Shown: positions 1 to 8,679, counted from the stretch's first letter. The stretch is DNA of 64,000 bases from Candidatus Uhrbacteria bacterium (GCA_018664485.1 JABJOE010000006.1:62001-126000); one strand, 5' to 3'. Program-made: numbers and translations. Notes: generated from the letters alone by a model not told the origin.

Positions 1-764
1 CCTTGCCAAAAGGGTATTTCTGAAGCAAAAGGTACGTGATATTGCATTAGTTCATGAGTAATGTCGAGCATTTGTCGAAGATGATCTAATGGCAATCTAG
101 CCGCCAAGAGGTCATTGAACTGATTTTCGCGAGCCATGCGAAGCAACATCACCATCTCCTGGGTAACAGACTTCGTATCTATCCACTCCTGTTTTTCGTC
201 TTTCACGCAGTCGGTACAAACCAGTCCTCCCTTACCCGTATGCCAGCGAAAAGAAAGCGGCATGATCTGCTCTTGGCAACTAAGGCAATTCCGCAACTCC
301 ACCTTATAGCCCAGTCGCTCCATGAATCTTAATGTGAACGCACTGAGCAAAAATCTGTAGCGCCATGTTGAAAAAGCCTCTACGTTATCCAAAAATTTTA
401 ACCACGCATATAAATCCTCGTACAAGTCTCGATCAGGATCTTCCACGTGTGTGTGCCTATCTATAATTCTCATCATCGACTGGGCAAACAGTCTATGCTC
501 AACAACGTTTGCAACATTTGAAAATGACTCTTCCCGTTCAACGGAAATAACAGTCATACTTCTGCGGCCTCTGACAATTTCTAAATCGACAACAGCGAAC
601 GGTTCGAGATGTGCCGCTAGTTTTGCCTTTGATTTACGTGCCCCCCGCCCCATGAATGACACCTTTCCGTATTCCGGAGTGAGTGCACGATACAAACGAT
701 CAACCTCGCGAATAGGTTGCGAGGTGATTACAATAGCTTTAGTTTTAAGCGTAGACCAGCTCAT
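1..764 (-). CDS. recO: DNA repair protein RecO (partial, C-terminus outside window)
   Basis: The reading frame is open from an ATG at 764 down to the window edge (254 codons, no stop). The product begins MSWSTLKTKAIVITSQ and continues with the RecO OB-fold pattern (REVDRLYRALTPEYGKVSFMGRGARKS in pieces). A later CxxC...CxxC pair (NCLSCQ, LVCTDC) fits the RecO zinc finger. RecO loads RecA with RecR in recombinational repair. The ATG overlaps the TGA stop of yqgF (ATGA), so the two are probably translationally coupled. The end of the gene lies beyond position 1. Confidence 0.9.
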   Translation of the reverse strand, partial: MSWSTLKTKAIVITSQPIREVDRLYRALTPEYGKVSFMGRGARKSKAKLAAHLEPFAVVDLEIVRGRRSMTVISVEREESFSNVANVVEHRLFAQSMMRIIDRHTHVEDPDRDLYEDLYAWLKFLDNVEAFSTWRYRFLLSAFTLRFMERLGYKVELRNCLSCQEQIMPLSFRWHTGKGGLVCTDCVKDEKQEWIDTKSVTQEMVMLLRMARENQFNDLLAARLPLDHLRQMLDITHELMQYHVPFASEIPFWQ

Positions 765-1159
765 TTATTTTCATCAATCCAAGCCTGAAGCAAAATCATG
801 GCAGCTAAAGAATCCTCATCTGCAAGTGCACCTTCTTCTTTTTGTAAACGTTGAGCTTCACGGGAAGTGTGACTCTCATCTATCTCGTGAATTTCAATAG
901 AAAGACGATCAGCGAGATCATCAATAAATGCTCGAATTTCTTTTAGCTGGTCGCCAGAATGAAATGAACCGACAGCTAACGGCACACCGACAACTAGCAA
1001 CTCAGGCTCTTCTTGTGCAACCATTTTTTCAACTACATCCGATGGTGACTGACCGTCAGCAACATAAACAACCTCAAGAGGTGCAGCGACCCTGCTTTGT
1101 TTATCACCAAGAGCAAAACCAATCTTTGCTCGTCCATAATCAACACCCATTATTCGCAT
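761..1159 (-). CDS. yqgF: YqgF/RuvX family putative pre-16S rRNA nuclease / Holliday junction resolvase
   Basis: The 132-aa product starts MRIMGVDYGRAKIGFALGD, the RNase H-fold signature of YqgF with the first catalytic Asp in GVDYG. Later LVVGVPLAVGS and IDESHTSREAQ match the family's second and third motifs. Family members trim the 5' end of 16S rRNA or act on branched DNA. I place the start at 1159 because it gives the TAG-T-ATG junction with the upstream gene that recurs in this genome; an ATG three codons upstream (1168) is the alternative. It overlaps recO by 4 bp. Confidence 0.88.
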   Translation of the reverse strand: MRIMGVDYGRAKIGFALGDKQSRVAAPLEVVYVADGQSPSDVVEKMVAQEEPELLVVGVPLAVGSFHSGDQLKEIRAFIDDLADRLSIEIHEIDESHTSREAQRLQKEEGALADEDSLAAMILLQAWIDENK

Positions 1160-1160
1160 A

Positions 1161-1625
1161 CTATTCAACCGTTATCTCATCGCTTATCTCACTCGGAAAA
1201 GAAACGAATGATGGCCGAACTACCTCACCATTTACGGACACTGGCAGGTCATCTTCAATGTCGAAAACTTGATCACCATTATCAACATGTAGAAGTGTAA
1301 TGTAGCGCCACCCCTTTGTCATCTCTTCATCTAGATTGATTACCATATCGTCATAAGCGCCAGCCTCAAGATACTCAGACACACCAACGACTTCCGCTGG
1401 AGCTCCGCTCATAGAAAAGTGAACAGTAATCCAACCCGGCTCTGAAAGTTCTGCATCGAGAGTTACCGTTTCTGTAGCATCCTGATCTTCAACAAGGATC
1501 GAACCCCCATCAAGATCTACCGGCTTATAACCGATTTGTGGAGCTGATTTCGAAAATGCGAAGTAGGCTGCGAGCAGGATAAGGATCGCTACTACTCCGA
1601 TAACTGATAAGACATCTTTTTTCAT
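1161..1625 (-). CDS. Membrane-anchored DUF7282-like protein
   Basis: 154 aa with one N-terminal membrane segment (about residues 6-23, VIGVVAILILLAAYFAF) and the rest predicted outside. The soluble part (GWITVHFSMSGAPAEVVGVS, then YLEAGAYDDMVINLDE and ITLLHVDNGDQVFD) follows the pattern I associate with the DUF7282 beta-sandwich seen in secreted archaeal and CPR proteins. The function is unknown. It lies just upstream of yqgF and after the map terminator, so it may start the small unit DUF7282-yqgF-recO. The name rests on motif memory only. Confidence 0.6.
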   Translation of the reverse strand: MKKDVLSVIGVVAILILLAAYFAFSKSAPQIGYKPVDLDGGSILVEDQDATETVTLDAELSEPGWITVHFSMSGAPAEVVGVSEYLEAGAYDDMVINLDEEMTKGWRYITLLHVDNGDQVFDIEDDLPVSVNGEVVRPSFVSFPSEISDEITVE

Positions 1626-1665
1626 ATTTTGATGGTAATCTTTTACAGATATATTCTATCACGAA

Positions 1666-1690
1666 TAAAAAAATGGCTAAAATAAGCCAT
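1666..1690 (-). terminator. Rho-independent terminator after map
   Basis: On the minus strand the arms ATGGCT and AGCCAT enclose TTATTTT and are followed by seven T. It lies 15 bp past the map stop and separates the secY-adk-map unit from the DUF7282-yqgF-recO unit. Confidence 0.8.
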
Positions 1691-1704
1691 CTTTTCATCT
1701 AACT

Positions 1705-2487
1705 TTAAATTCCAACTTCGGGTTGTGGTGTTAGAATCTCGGGACCATTCTTGGTTACCGCAAGAGTTACCTCGAAATGACCAGCATCTGAACCATCCTC
1801 TGTAACGATGGTCCAACCGTCATCCGCTGTTTCAATCTCATGAGTTCCCGTTGTAAGCATCGGCTCAATAGCCAAACACATCCCCTCTTTGATTTTCACC
1901 TTTGGAAATGACCCACCTCTGAAGTTCGGAACATGTGGCTTTTCATGAACCTTATGGCCAACACCGTGACCAACAAGCGCGCGAACGATTCCATAAGTCT
2001 TCATATCGATGGCGTCCTCCACAGCTCCTGAAATATCTGAGATCATATTACCAGCCTTGGCATTTTCGACACCGGCATACATAGAATCACGCGTTGCGCG
2101 CAATAGCGCCATACGTTCCTTTGAAATATTCCCGATAGGAATTGTAACAGCCATATCTGTACACAGATCCTTGTACCAACAACCAATATCTAGCCCCAAA
2201 ATGTCTCCATCTTCGAGAACAATATCTCGGCTGCCGACACCGTGAACCACCTCATCATTTTTTGATATACAAACAGTTGATGGGAATGGGATATCACCCC
2301 CACCCTTATACCCCTTAAAAGATGGCGTACCTCCCCCTTCTTCAATTACGCTGGTTGCTATCTCATCCAAATGACGCATAGTCACACCAGGTTTTGCTAC
2401 GTCTACCGCAGCTTGCAAGGCACGCGAAAGCAATGCACCACCTTGGCGCATTATCTCTATTTCATCCTCTGTTTTAATCAAGGCCAT
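1705..2487 (-). CDS. map: Type I methionine aminopeptidase
   Basis: 260 aa, normal length for a bacterial type I enzyme, which removes the initiator Met from nascent proteins. All metal ligands are visible in order: Asp in LGLDIGCW, Asp in LCTDMAV, His in VGHGVGHKVHEKP, Glu in CLAIEPML and Glu in HFEVTLAV. The substrate His is in EVVHGVGS. It lies 2 bp after adk, as in many spc operons (secY-adk-map). No infA or rpmJ follows, unlike the classical order. Confidence 0.96.
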   Translation of the reverse strand: MALIKTEDEIEIMRQGGALLSRALQAAVDVAKPGVTMRHLDEIATSVIEEGGGTPSFKGYKGGGDIPFPSTVCISKNDEVVHGVGSRDIVLEDGDILGLDIGCWYKDLCTDMAVTIPIGNISKERMALLRATRDSMYAGVENAKAGNMISDISGAVEDAIDMKTYGIVRALVGHGVGHKVHEKPHVPNFRGGSFPKVKIKEGMCLAIEPMLTTGTHEIETADDGWTIVTEDGSDAGHFEVTLAVTKNGPEILTPQPEVGI

Positions 2488-2489
2488 AT

Positions 2490-3041
2490 CTAAAGTCCTA
2501 GGGCGTTGTTAATATTTTCTGAAATTTCTTCGATCGTACCAATACCATCAATATCATGCACGACGCCACTGTCACGATAAGAATCAATGATCGGCTTTGT
2601 TTCACCCTCGTAAATATCTAAACGTCTGTTGATAGCCTCAGGCGTATCATCCACACGTTGTTCCACCTTAGCTCGCTCCAAAATACGGTTCACTGACTCC
2701 TCTCGTGGAACGGTGATGATCAACATAGCCGTTGGCTGATCAAAGGTTTTGTACGTCTCGTTCTGCGCCGCATTTCTTGGATACCCATCTAAAATATATC
2801 CGTCCTTTGCATCTTCCTGGTCGAGTCTTTGCTTCAACACTTCCAGAGCCGTTTCATCAGGAACCAACTCACCACGATCGATGATGCCACCAATTGTTTT
2901 TCCGAGTTCAGAGCCACCACTTTTAACTTCTCGAAGAAGCTGTCCCATTGAGAGTGCTGGAATCCCTAATTTGTCTGCGAGGATATTTGCCTGTGTTCCT
3001 TTTCCGCTTCCCTGTGGTCCTAGAATTAAGATCTTATGCAT
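2490..3041 (-). CDS. adk: Adenylate kinase (short-LID form)
   Basis: 183 aa. The P-loop GPQGSGKGTQ is at residues 8-17, the NMP-binding region (SMGQLLR, DGYPRN) follows and a LID core R..QRVDDTPE...RL is present. The LID lacks the extra zinc/beta domain of long adenylate kinases, so this is the short variant. It interconverts ATP+AMP and 2 ADP. It sits between a 75-aa unknown and map with 2-bp gaps in one operon. Confidence 0.95.
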   Translation of the reverse strand: MHKILILGPQGSGKGTQANILADKLGIPALSMGQLLREVKSGGSELGKTIGGIIDRGELVPDETALEVLKQRLDQEDAKDGYILDGYPRNAAQNETYKTFDQPTAMLIITVPREESVNRILERAKVEQRVDDTPEAINRRLDIYEGETKPIIDSYRDSGVVHDIDGIGTIEEISENINNALGL

Positions 3042-3043
3042 AT

Positions 3044-3271
3044 TTAAAATATCTTTGATAATAGACTCTTTACAGCTCCGTCACTAATCAGTCCGGCGTT
3101 TGCAAGATCTCGTAACATCTCTTTTGTATGAGCTTCACTTAATCCACTATGTTTCTCTTGTAGAACCCTCAGAGCAGCGCTCACGAGGTCTCTTTTTGCG
3201 CCAGAGACATAAGAAACACGCCCAGTGAGTTCGCGAATTTGATATTCAGTTAGTTTTTGTTTTTCACTCAT
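3044..3271 (-). CDS. Conserved-looking small protein of unknown function in the adk-map operon
   Basis: 75 aa, predicted mostly helical. It contains LTEYQIRELTGRVSYVSG, a central ALRVLQEKHSGLSEAH and a C-terminal LSKIF. No catalytic motif, signal peptide or membrane segment is visible. It lies after the secY terminator and 2 bp before adk, so it is the first gene of that transcript. I do not recognise the family. Its tight packing and codon use match the neighbours, so I take it as a real gene. Confidence 0.6.
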   Translation of the reverse strand: MSEKQKLTEYQIRELTGRVSYVSGAKRDLVSAALRVLQEKHSGLSEAHTKEMLRDLANAGLISDGAVKSLLSKIF

Positions 3272-3311
3272 ACCGTGTCTAGAGTACCGTTGATTACCCT
3301 TTTCTGCAACT

Positions 3312-3340
3312 AAAAGACCCGCCTTATGGCGAGTCTTTTT
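3312..3340 (-). terminator. Rho-independent terminator after secY (bidirectional shape)
   Basis: Stem AAAAGACcCGCC / GGCGaGTCTTTT with a TTAT loop, 16 bp past the secY stop. T runs are present on both sides. It should end the long ribosomal protein operon before the 75-aa gene. Confidence 0.8.
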
Positions 3341-3355
3341 ATTTGGAAATTTTAA

Positions 3356-4648
3356 CTAAATCTCGTAATTTCGCATTGCAACCTGAGCTTCGATCTGTTT
3401 CACCATATCGATTAACACAGCAACTACGATCAAGATTGACGCTCCTCCAACTGCTAGATTCGGGCTTCCAGTAGCTGCCTGCACAAAGAGTGGAAGAACA
3501 GCGATAATCGACAGGAACAGCGCTCCACCAAGCAGAATACGGTTTCGCAACCATTCCAAATAGCTCTGAGTCTGCTCACCCGGTCGAACACCTGGAATGA
3601 ATCCACCCTGCTTCTGCAGATTCTCGGCAACCTGGTCAGGCCGGAAAATGATAGCTGCGTAGAAGAATGTGAAAGAAAATACTAGTAGGAAGAACACTAC
3701 TCCGTAGAACAGGTTATCAGCAAAGATAACGATCACCCAGTTAGCAGCCTTCTGCACTATCTCTGAGCGAGCATCTGCGAAGAACTGAGCTAGAAGTGGT
3801 GGGAATACAATAATTGAAATAGCGAAGATGATCGGAATCATTCCACCCATATTCACTCGCAATGGCAGATGTGACTGTACCTTTTGACTAGTACCACCAC
3901 GAATTCCACGAGCATACTGAACAGGAACGTTTCGCTGACCCTCATTAATCACAACCACCGCAACCACTGTAACGAGTGTCAGAGCTACGTACATAATTAC
4001 GTTGAATAGCTCCGCAGAAGTATAAGTAGCGATGATCTGCTGAACAACAGTAGGAAGTCCAGAGATAATTCCAGCCAAAATGATAACAGAGATTCCGTTT
4101 CCTACACCCTTTTCAGAGATAAGTTCACCGAGCCACATAAGGAACATTGTTCCAGCCATCATTGATAGAAGTGCTGCCAGGAGGGAAAATCCACCCAGAT
4201 CAAATCCTGTAGACAAGTGACCTCCCTGCTGTTGGATAATAGTAATAAGCCCGTATCCTTGCACAAGTGCGAGAGGAGCCGTAGCATATCGCGTCCATCG
4301 ATTGATTTTTTCACGTCCAGTAGCTTCCTTTTGCATCTCTTCAACCTGCGGGAAAATCATTCCCAACAACTGAAAAGTAATTGATGCCGTAATGTATGGA
4401 GCTACACCGATAGCAACTAGTGAGAAGCTCTCAAGCGTTCCACCGGAAAATACATTAAGGAGTCCAAGGAACTGATTTGAATCCAGGAAAGTCGCAAGAC
4501 CCGTCGGATCAATTCCAGGAACCGTAATATGAGCTGCTACACGAAAAACAGTAATCATCGCCATTAGAAATAGCAAACTGTTACGTAGCTCTTTAATTCG
4601 CCAAATGCTTAGGAATTTTTCCCACATATTATGCTTCGATTGTACCAC
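3356..4648 (-). CDS. secY: Preprotein translocase subunit SecY
   Basis: 430 aa, the usual SecY length, with ten hydrophobic segments expected. Recognisable family blocks are ITASITFQLLGMIFP near TM2, GNGISVIILAGI after LGELISEKGVG, and the cytosolic loop PVQYARG...LPLRVNMGGMIPIIFA. SecY forms the membrane channel through which SecA drives unfolded proteins. It is the last gene of the spc operon, overlaps rplO by 20 bp and is followed by a terminator. Confidence 0.97.
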   Translation of the reverse strand: MVQSKHNMWEKFLSIWRIKELRNSLLFLMAMITVFRVAAHITVPGIDPTGLATFLDSNQFLGLLNVFSGGTLESFSLVAIGVAPYITASITFQLLGMIFPQVEEMQKEATGREKINRWTRYATAPLALVQGYGLITIIQQQGGHLSTGFDLGGFSLLAALLSMMAGTMFLMWLGELISEKGVGNGISVIILAGIISGLPTVVQQIIATYTSAELFNVIMYVALTLVTVVAVVVINEGQRNVPVQYARGIRGGTSQKVQSHLPLRVNMGGMIPIIFAISIIVFPPLLAQFFADARSEIVQKAANWVIVIFADNLFYGVVFFLLVFSFTFFYAAIIFRPDQVAENLQKQGGFIPGVRPGEQTQSYLEWLRNRILLGGALFLSIIAVLPLFVQAATGSPNLAVGGASILIVVAVLIDMVKQIEAQVAMRNYEI

Positions 4649-5066
4649 CTGCGGCAGTAATCTTCTCAGCGGCTGACTTTGATACTGAACATCCTTTTAC
4701 GGAAACAGTAATTGAGATCTCCCCTTCTCCCAAAATCTTAGCCCCCTTGAGGATAGTTGGGATAAGTCCCTTTTGCTTAAGCGTTCGAGGTGAAACCACC
4801 TCATCTTTAATATAATTTTCAGCAATAACACCAACATTTACCGTTTCAGCTTCTACATGTGGTGATTTGAATCCACGCAATTTAGGCGTAGAAAGAATCA
4901 AACGTCGAAGTCCACGGCGCTTGAATCCAGATGATCCAGAACGAGACTTCTGACCTTTTTGACCACGACCAGAGGTAGTCCCGCGAGATGCCAAACCACG
5001 ACCAAGGCGTTTTTTTCCTTTCGCTCTACCCTTTGATGGAGTTAGGTTGTCCAATGAAATTGACAT
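4629..5066 (-). CDS. rplO: 50S ribosomal protein L15
   Basis: 145 aa. The basic glycine-rich N-terminus (LTPSKGRAKGKKRLGRGLASRGTTSGRG in segments) and the C-terminal domain ending VSKSAAEKITAAGGTIEA are typical of L15. In most bacteria rpmD (L30) lies between rpsE and rplO. Here only 3 bp separate rpsE from rplO, so L30 is absent from its usual place, a known trait of CPR bacteria. Confidence 0.96.
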   Translation of the reverse strand: MSISLDNLTPSKGRAKGKKRLGRGLASRGTTSGRGQKGQKSRSGSSGFKRRGLRRLILSTPKLRGFKSPHVEAETVNVGVIAENYIKDEVVSPRTLKQKGLIPTILKGAKILGEGEISITVSVKGCSVSKSAAEKITAAGGTIEA

Positions 5067-5069
5067 AGG

Positions 5070-5681
5070 CTATGCAGCTTGTTTTTCTTTGGTTTCAGTT
5101 TTCTTTGGTACCTCTTTCTTTTCATCCTTTTTCTTCCCAGTACCTTTCTTTGCCTCTACCTCTTTAACACTCTTAAGAGTTCGCAATGCAGCAAATGTTG
5201 CTTTTGCATTGTTGATCTTGTTACTTGATCCAAGAATCTTAGTAACAGCGTTTGGAACTCCACCAAGCTCTAGCACCATACGTACAGCTCCACCAGACTT
5301 AAGTCCTGTACCCTTTGGAGCAGGCTTCAAGATGATCTTAGCAGCTCCGAACTTCATACGAACCTCGTGTGGAACAGTCTCTTCGATCAAAGGGATGTGA
5401 ACCAAGTTCTTTTTTGCCTTTCGGAACGCTTTTTCAATTGACATAGCAACGTCAGCCCCTTTGGCAACGCCCATACCAACACGCCCTTTACGGTCACCAA
5501 TAATCAAACAAGTTCGGAATCGCATTCGCTTTCCACCCTTTGTAACACGTGTAACTCGAGCCAACTCCAAAATCTTCTGCTCGAACTCTCGTGGTTCTCG
5601 CTTCTGATCTCGGCGTCGACCACGACCACGTGGCTTACGCATCTGACCTTTATTAGAGCTATTTTGTTGATCGTTATTCAT
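5070..5681 (-). CDS. rpsE: 30S ribosomal protein S5
   Basis: 203 aa. The S5 double-stranded-RNA-binding fold is seen in EQKILELARVTRVTKGG and RMRFRTCLIIGDRKGRVG, followed by the C-terminal domain IILKPAPKGTGLKSGGAVR. There is an unusual charged extension at each end: about 30 residues rich in Arg/Asn/Gln at the start and a Lys/Glu-rich tail of about 30 residues. S5 contributes to decoding accuracy on the small subunit. Confidence 0.96.
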   Translation of the reverse strand: MNNDQQNSSNKGQMRKPRGRGRRRDQKREPREFEQKILELARVTRVTKGGKRMRFRTCLIIGDRKGRVGMGVAKGADVAMSIEKAFRKAKKNLVHIPLIEETVPHEVRMKFGAAKIILKPAPKGTGLKSGGAVRMVLELGGVPNAVTKILGSSNKINNAKATFAALRTLKSVKEVEAKKGTGKKKDEKKEVPKKTETKEKQAA

Positions 5682-5684
5682 ATA

Positions 5685-6044
5685 CTAAAACTTCAAACCT
5701 CCTTCACGAGCAGCTTCGGCAAGAGCCTTAACACGACCATGATAAAGGTATGGACCGCGATCAAACACAACCACCGTTACTCCAGCAGCTTGTGCTTTCT
5801 TAGCAATATCAGCCCCAACAAGTGCCGCTACCTCTACAGGCTTCTTTCCGGCAGCGTCAACATGGCTGTCAGATGTAGCTACAAGTGTTTTTCCGGCAAC
5901 GTCATCAATCATCTGAACTGAAATATGACGCAAAGAACGGTGCACAGACAAGCGAGGTCGCTCTGCTGTACCCTGTACCTTCATTCGCACTCGCTTTGCC
6001 CGTCGCTTCAAGCGCTCGTTTTTATCTTTCATTTTATCAGACAT
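5685..6044 (-). CDS. rplR: 50S ribosomal protein L18
   Basis: 119 aa with the L18 pattern RPRLSVHRSLRHISVQMIDD, GKTLVATS, AKKAQAAGVTVVVFDRG and the terminal YHGRVKALAEAAREGGLKF. L18 binds 5S rRNA in the central protuberance. Neighbours rplF and rpsE are 3 bp away on each side, as in the standard spc order. Confidence 0.96.
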   Translation of the reverse strand: MSDKMKDKNERLKRRAKRVRMKVQGTAERPRLSVHRSLRHISVQMIDDVAGKTLVATSDSHVDAAGKKPVEVAALVGADIAKKAQAAGVTVVVFDRGPYLYHGRVKALAEAAREGGLKF

Positions 6045-6047
6045 ATA

Positions 6048-6596
6048 CTATTCGGTCTTTGCAGCCTTACCTGCCTTTCGGCGGATGACTTCATCGGTGT
6101 ATCGGAAACCTTTACCCTTGTATGGTTCCGGCTTCTTAAACGCCCGAATCTCTGCCGATGTTTGACCAACACGCTGTCGATCGATACCGGAAATAGTCAA
6201 AATATTGTTTTCAATTGTTGCAACGATACCCTCTGGAAGGTTGTATTCAATTTCGTGTGAAAATCCTAATCGCATTTTCAACAACGATCCCTTAACTTCC
6301 ATCTTGAATCCAACTCCATTGAGTTCTAAAGACTTAGACCAACCAGTTGTCACACCAGCAATCATGTTAGTAAGCAATGCACGGGTAGTCCCCCACATAG
6401 CTGACTGCTCTTCAGTTTCAATAGTAACTGCGAGAACATCTGCTCCCTCATCCGTTTTTCGTTGTTCTGCAACAACACCAGAGACAAGCTTCATTGATAG
6501 CTCACCCTTTGGTCCTTTGATAGCAACATCACCACCGTCGATGGTAACAATCACTCCTTCAGGAACGGGAATAAGTGTCTTTCCAATACGAGACAT
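6048..6596 (-). CDS. rplF: 50S ribosomal protein L6
   Basis: 182 aa beginning MSRIGKTLIPVPEGV, with the tandem L6 folds and the conserved C-terminal GIDRQRVGQTSAEIRAFKKPEPYKGKG (in parts). L6 supports the factor-binding region of the large subunit. It is followed 3 bp later by rplR. Confidence 0.97.
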   Translation of the reverse strand: MSRIGKTLIPVPEGVIVTIDGGDVAIKGPKGELSMKLVSGVVAEQRKTDEGADVLAVTIETEEQSAMWGTTRALLTNMIAGVTTGWSKSLELNGVGFKMEVKGSLLKMRLGFSHEIEYNLPEGIVATIENNILTISGIDRQRVGQTSAEIRAFKKPEPYKGKGFRYTDEVIRRKAGKAAKTE

Positions 6597-6597
6597 A

Positions 6598-6990
6598 CTA
6601 GAAAATTTCGCAAATTACTTCTCCGCCTAAACGGCGCTTTCGTGCCTCACGATTAGTCATCAAGCCATTTGGTGTGGAAATTACAGCCATACCAAGACCA
6701 GATTGCACGCGTGGCAAAGAGTCTGTTTTCACATAGACACGGCGTCCAGGTGTACTAACTCGTTTTATCGAGCTAATCTTATTTCTTCCATCTTCATAAT
6801 TAAGCACAACGCGAATCAGCGATCGTTTCGCTTCTTCAACGAGCTCAACTACTCCGACGTACCCCTCTTTCTCGAAGATTTTTGCCAAAGCAAACTTTAC
6901 CTTCGACATTGGGATGTCGACTGTTGTTTTCTTGACCATACCCGCATTACGGATTCTGGTCAGCATGTCTGATATTGGATCTGTCATCAT
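6598..6990 (-). CDS. rpsH: 30S ribosomal protein S8
   Basis: About 130 aa starting MMTDPISDMLTRIRNAG, the classical S8 N-terminus, and ending GLMTNREARKRRLGGEVICEIF. The frame stays open further upstream into rpsN, but the true start must be at 6990 (or the next codon, 6987). It gives the TAG-T-ATG junction with the rpsN stop at 6992. S8 binds helix 21 of 16S rRNA and in many bacteria represses the spc operon. Confidence 0.95.
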   Translation of the reverse strand: MMTDPISDMLTRIRNAGMVKKTTVDIPMSKVKFALAKIFEKEGYVGVVELVEEAKRSLIRVVLNYEDGRNKISSIKRVSTPGRRVYVKTDSLPRVQSGLGMAVISTPNGLMTNREARKRRLGGEVICEIF

Positions 6991-6991
6991 A

Positions 6992-7177
6992 CTACCAACT
7001 TGCTTTTCGAATACCTGGAATTTCGCCTTTGTTTGCCAACTCTCGGAAACAGATTCGGCACAAGCCAAATGCTCTCATGAAGTAACGGTTACGACCGCAC
7101 TTCCAACAGCGATTGACCTGTCGGCTCATAAACTTAGGCGTCTTCTTTGACTTAGCGATTTGATTTGTTGTCGCCAT
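6992..7177 (-). CDS. rpsN: 30S ribosomal protein S14, zinc-binding (type Z)
   Basis: 61 aa, the short zinc-type S14, with CWKCGRN and CRICFREL giving the four zinc-binding cysteines, and the end GEIPGIRKASW. Located between rplE and rpsH as in Gram-positive-style spc operons. Confidence 0.97.
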   Translation of the reverse strand: MATTNQIAKSKKTPKFMSRQVNRCWKCGRNRYFMRAFGLCRICFRELANKGEIPGIRKASW

Positions 7178-7183
7178 ACGAAA

Positions 7184-7720
7184 TTATTTCGTGAATGGGA
7201 AACCGAGCCCCTTAAATAGGGTCAGTCCTTCCTCACGAGAATTTGTTGTTGTGGTTATAACAACCTGTAAACCGTGAAGTGATTCGACCTCGTTAGCATT
7301 GATCTCCGGAAAGGCCGTGTGTTCTTTGAATCCATAGTTGAAGTTTCCGCTTCGATCAATGGACTTTTCACTAATTCCACGGAAGTCGCGGATACGAGGA
7401 AAAGCCACATTCACCAATCGGTCAATAAACTCCCACATTCGCTCACCACGAAGAGTCACCATACATCCAACGACAAGATCTTCTCGGATCTTGAATCCAG
7501 CGATAGACTTTCGTGCTTTTGTACGAACAGGCTTCTGTCCTGAAATACGTGTAAGCGTATCTTCGATCACTTCGATGAACTTTGCATCACGCTTACTTGA
7601 GAGGCCTACGTTTAACGTAACCTTCTCGATATGAGCGGCTTGCAAGTCATTCTTGTGACCGTACTGCTCCTTTAGAGCAGCTAGCACAGTCGATTTATAT
7701 GTTTCTTTCAACATCGGCAT
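7184..7720 (-). CDS. rplE: 50S ribosomal protein L5
   Basis: 178 aa with KVTLNVGLSSKRDAKF, KPVRTKARKSIAGFKIRE, LRGERMWEFIDRL, PRIRDFRGIS and the final EGLTLFKGLGFPF, all L5 hallmarks. L5 binds 5S rRNA. An ATG two codons inside (MLKETYKS) could also be the start. Confidence 0.97.
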   Translation of the reverse strand: MPMLKETYKSTVLAALKEQYGHKNDLQAAHIEKVTLNVGLSSKRDAKFIEVIEDTLTRISGQKPVRTKARKSIAGFKIREDLVVGCMVTLRGERMWEFIDRLVNVAFPRIRDFRGISEKSIDRSGNFNYGFKEHTAFPEINANEVESLHGLQVVITTTTNSREEGLTLFKGLGFPFTK

Positions 7721-7721
7721 A

Positions 7722-8042
7722 TTAAACGTCTAAATCTTCAGTACCTTTTTTGGTTTTTAGAATACGGACTTTTGTACGCTTTCCGTCTTTGTCGATAAAC
7801 TTGTATCCAACACGTCCCTCTCCAGTCTTTCCGACTACTCGGACATTGGATGCATTGATAGGTGCTGTGAATTCAACACGCTGTCCTGGCTGACCACCTT
7901 TTTTCTTCAGGTGCTTAACAGCCTTGTTTACATTTTCAACGACAATTTTACCAACCTTTGGAAAGACCTGTAAAACCTTACCGGTTTTACCCTTATCTTT
8001 ACCAGCGGTTACACGTACATTGTCTCCAGCTTTTATCTTCAT
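7722..8042 (-). CDS. rplX: 50S ribosomal protein L24
   Basis: 106 aa with the KOW motif at the N-terminus (MKIKAGDNVRVTAGKDKGKTG) and the L24 segment VENVNKAVKHLKKKG. L24 starts large-subunit assembly. It is 1 bp from both rplN and rplE (TAG-T-ATG type junction at the rplN side). Confidence 0.97.
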   Translation of the reverse strand: MKIKAGDNVRVTAGKDKGKTGKVLQVFPKVGKIVVENVNKAVKHLKKKGGQPGQRVEFTAPINASNVRVVGKTGEGRVGYKFIDKDGKRTKVRILKTKKGTEDLDV

Positions 8043-8043
8043 A

Positions 8044-8415
8044 CTAAAGTACTTCAGGTGCTAGTGAAACAATTTTCGGATACCCCGCTTCTCGGAGCTC
8101 ACGTGGAACCGGTCCAAAGATACGTGTTCCTTTTGGTTCCTTGTTTTCACGGTTGATAATTACGCCGGCATTTTCGCTGAAACGAATGTAAGAACCGTCC
8201 TTTCGACGCATTTCCTTATTCGAACGAACAATAACAACGTGTACGATGTCACTCTTCTTCACATTACTGTGTGGAACAGCTTCCTTAACAACAGCAGTAA
8301 CAACGTCTCCAATACGTGCATAACGTTTCTTGTAACCACCAAGAACACGGATGACCTGCATTTTTTTGGCCCCGGTGTTATCGGCAGAAAGCATCATTGA
8401 TCGATGTTGTAGCAT
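8044..8415 (-). CDS. rplN: 50S ribosomal protein L14
   Basis: 123 aa. MLQHRSMMLSADNTGAKK is the L14 start (usually MIQ..S.L.VADNSGA), with VVKEAVPHSNVKKSDIV and FGPVPRELREAGYPKIVSLAPEV at the end. Normal length. Interfaces with the small subunit. Confidence 0.97.
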   Translation of the reverse strand: MLQHRSMMLSADNTGAKKMQVIRVLGGYKKRYARIGDVVTAVVKEAVPHSNVKKSDIVHVVIVRSNKEMRRKDGSYIRFSENAGVIINRENKEPKGTRIFGPVPRELREAGYPKIVSLAPEVL

Positions 8416-8416
8416 A

Positions 8417-8674
8417 CTATGATTGCTTAGTTACAATACGCCATGTCTTTCCCTTTGAAATTGGGCGAGTTTCTTCAATCGTAACCTTATCACCAGTTTT
8501 TGCCTGATTTTCCGGATCATGAGCCTTAAACTTCTTGCTCTTCGTGAAACGCTTTAGGTACTTTGAGTGCACCACAGTGTTATCAACACGAACAACAACC
8601 GTCTTGTCCATTTTATCGGACACTACGACACCAATCAGTCGTCGGCGTTTAGATTGTTTCTTCTGATCAGACAT
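8417..8674 (-). CDS. rpsQ: 30S ribosomal protein S17
   Basis: 85 aa with RRLIGVVVSDKMDKTVVVRV and GDKVTIEETRPISKGKTWRIV, the OB-fold of S17. It binds the 5' domain of 16S rRNA. It follows rpmC after 5 bp. Confidence 0.97.
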   Translation of the reverse strand: MSDQKKQSKRRRLIGVVVSDKMDKTVVVRVDNTVVHSKYLKRFTKSKKFKAHDPENQAKTGDKVTIEETRPISKGKTWRIVTKQS

Positions 8675-8679
8675 ATAGT

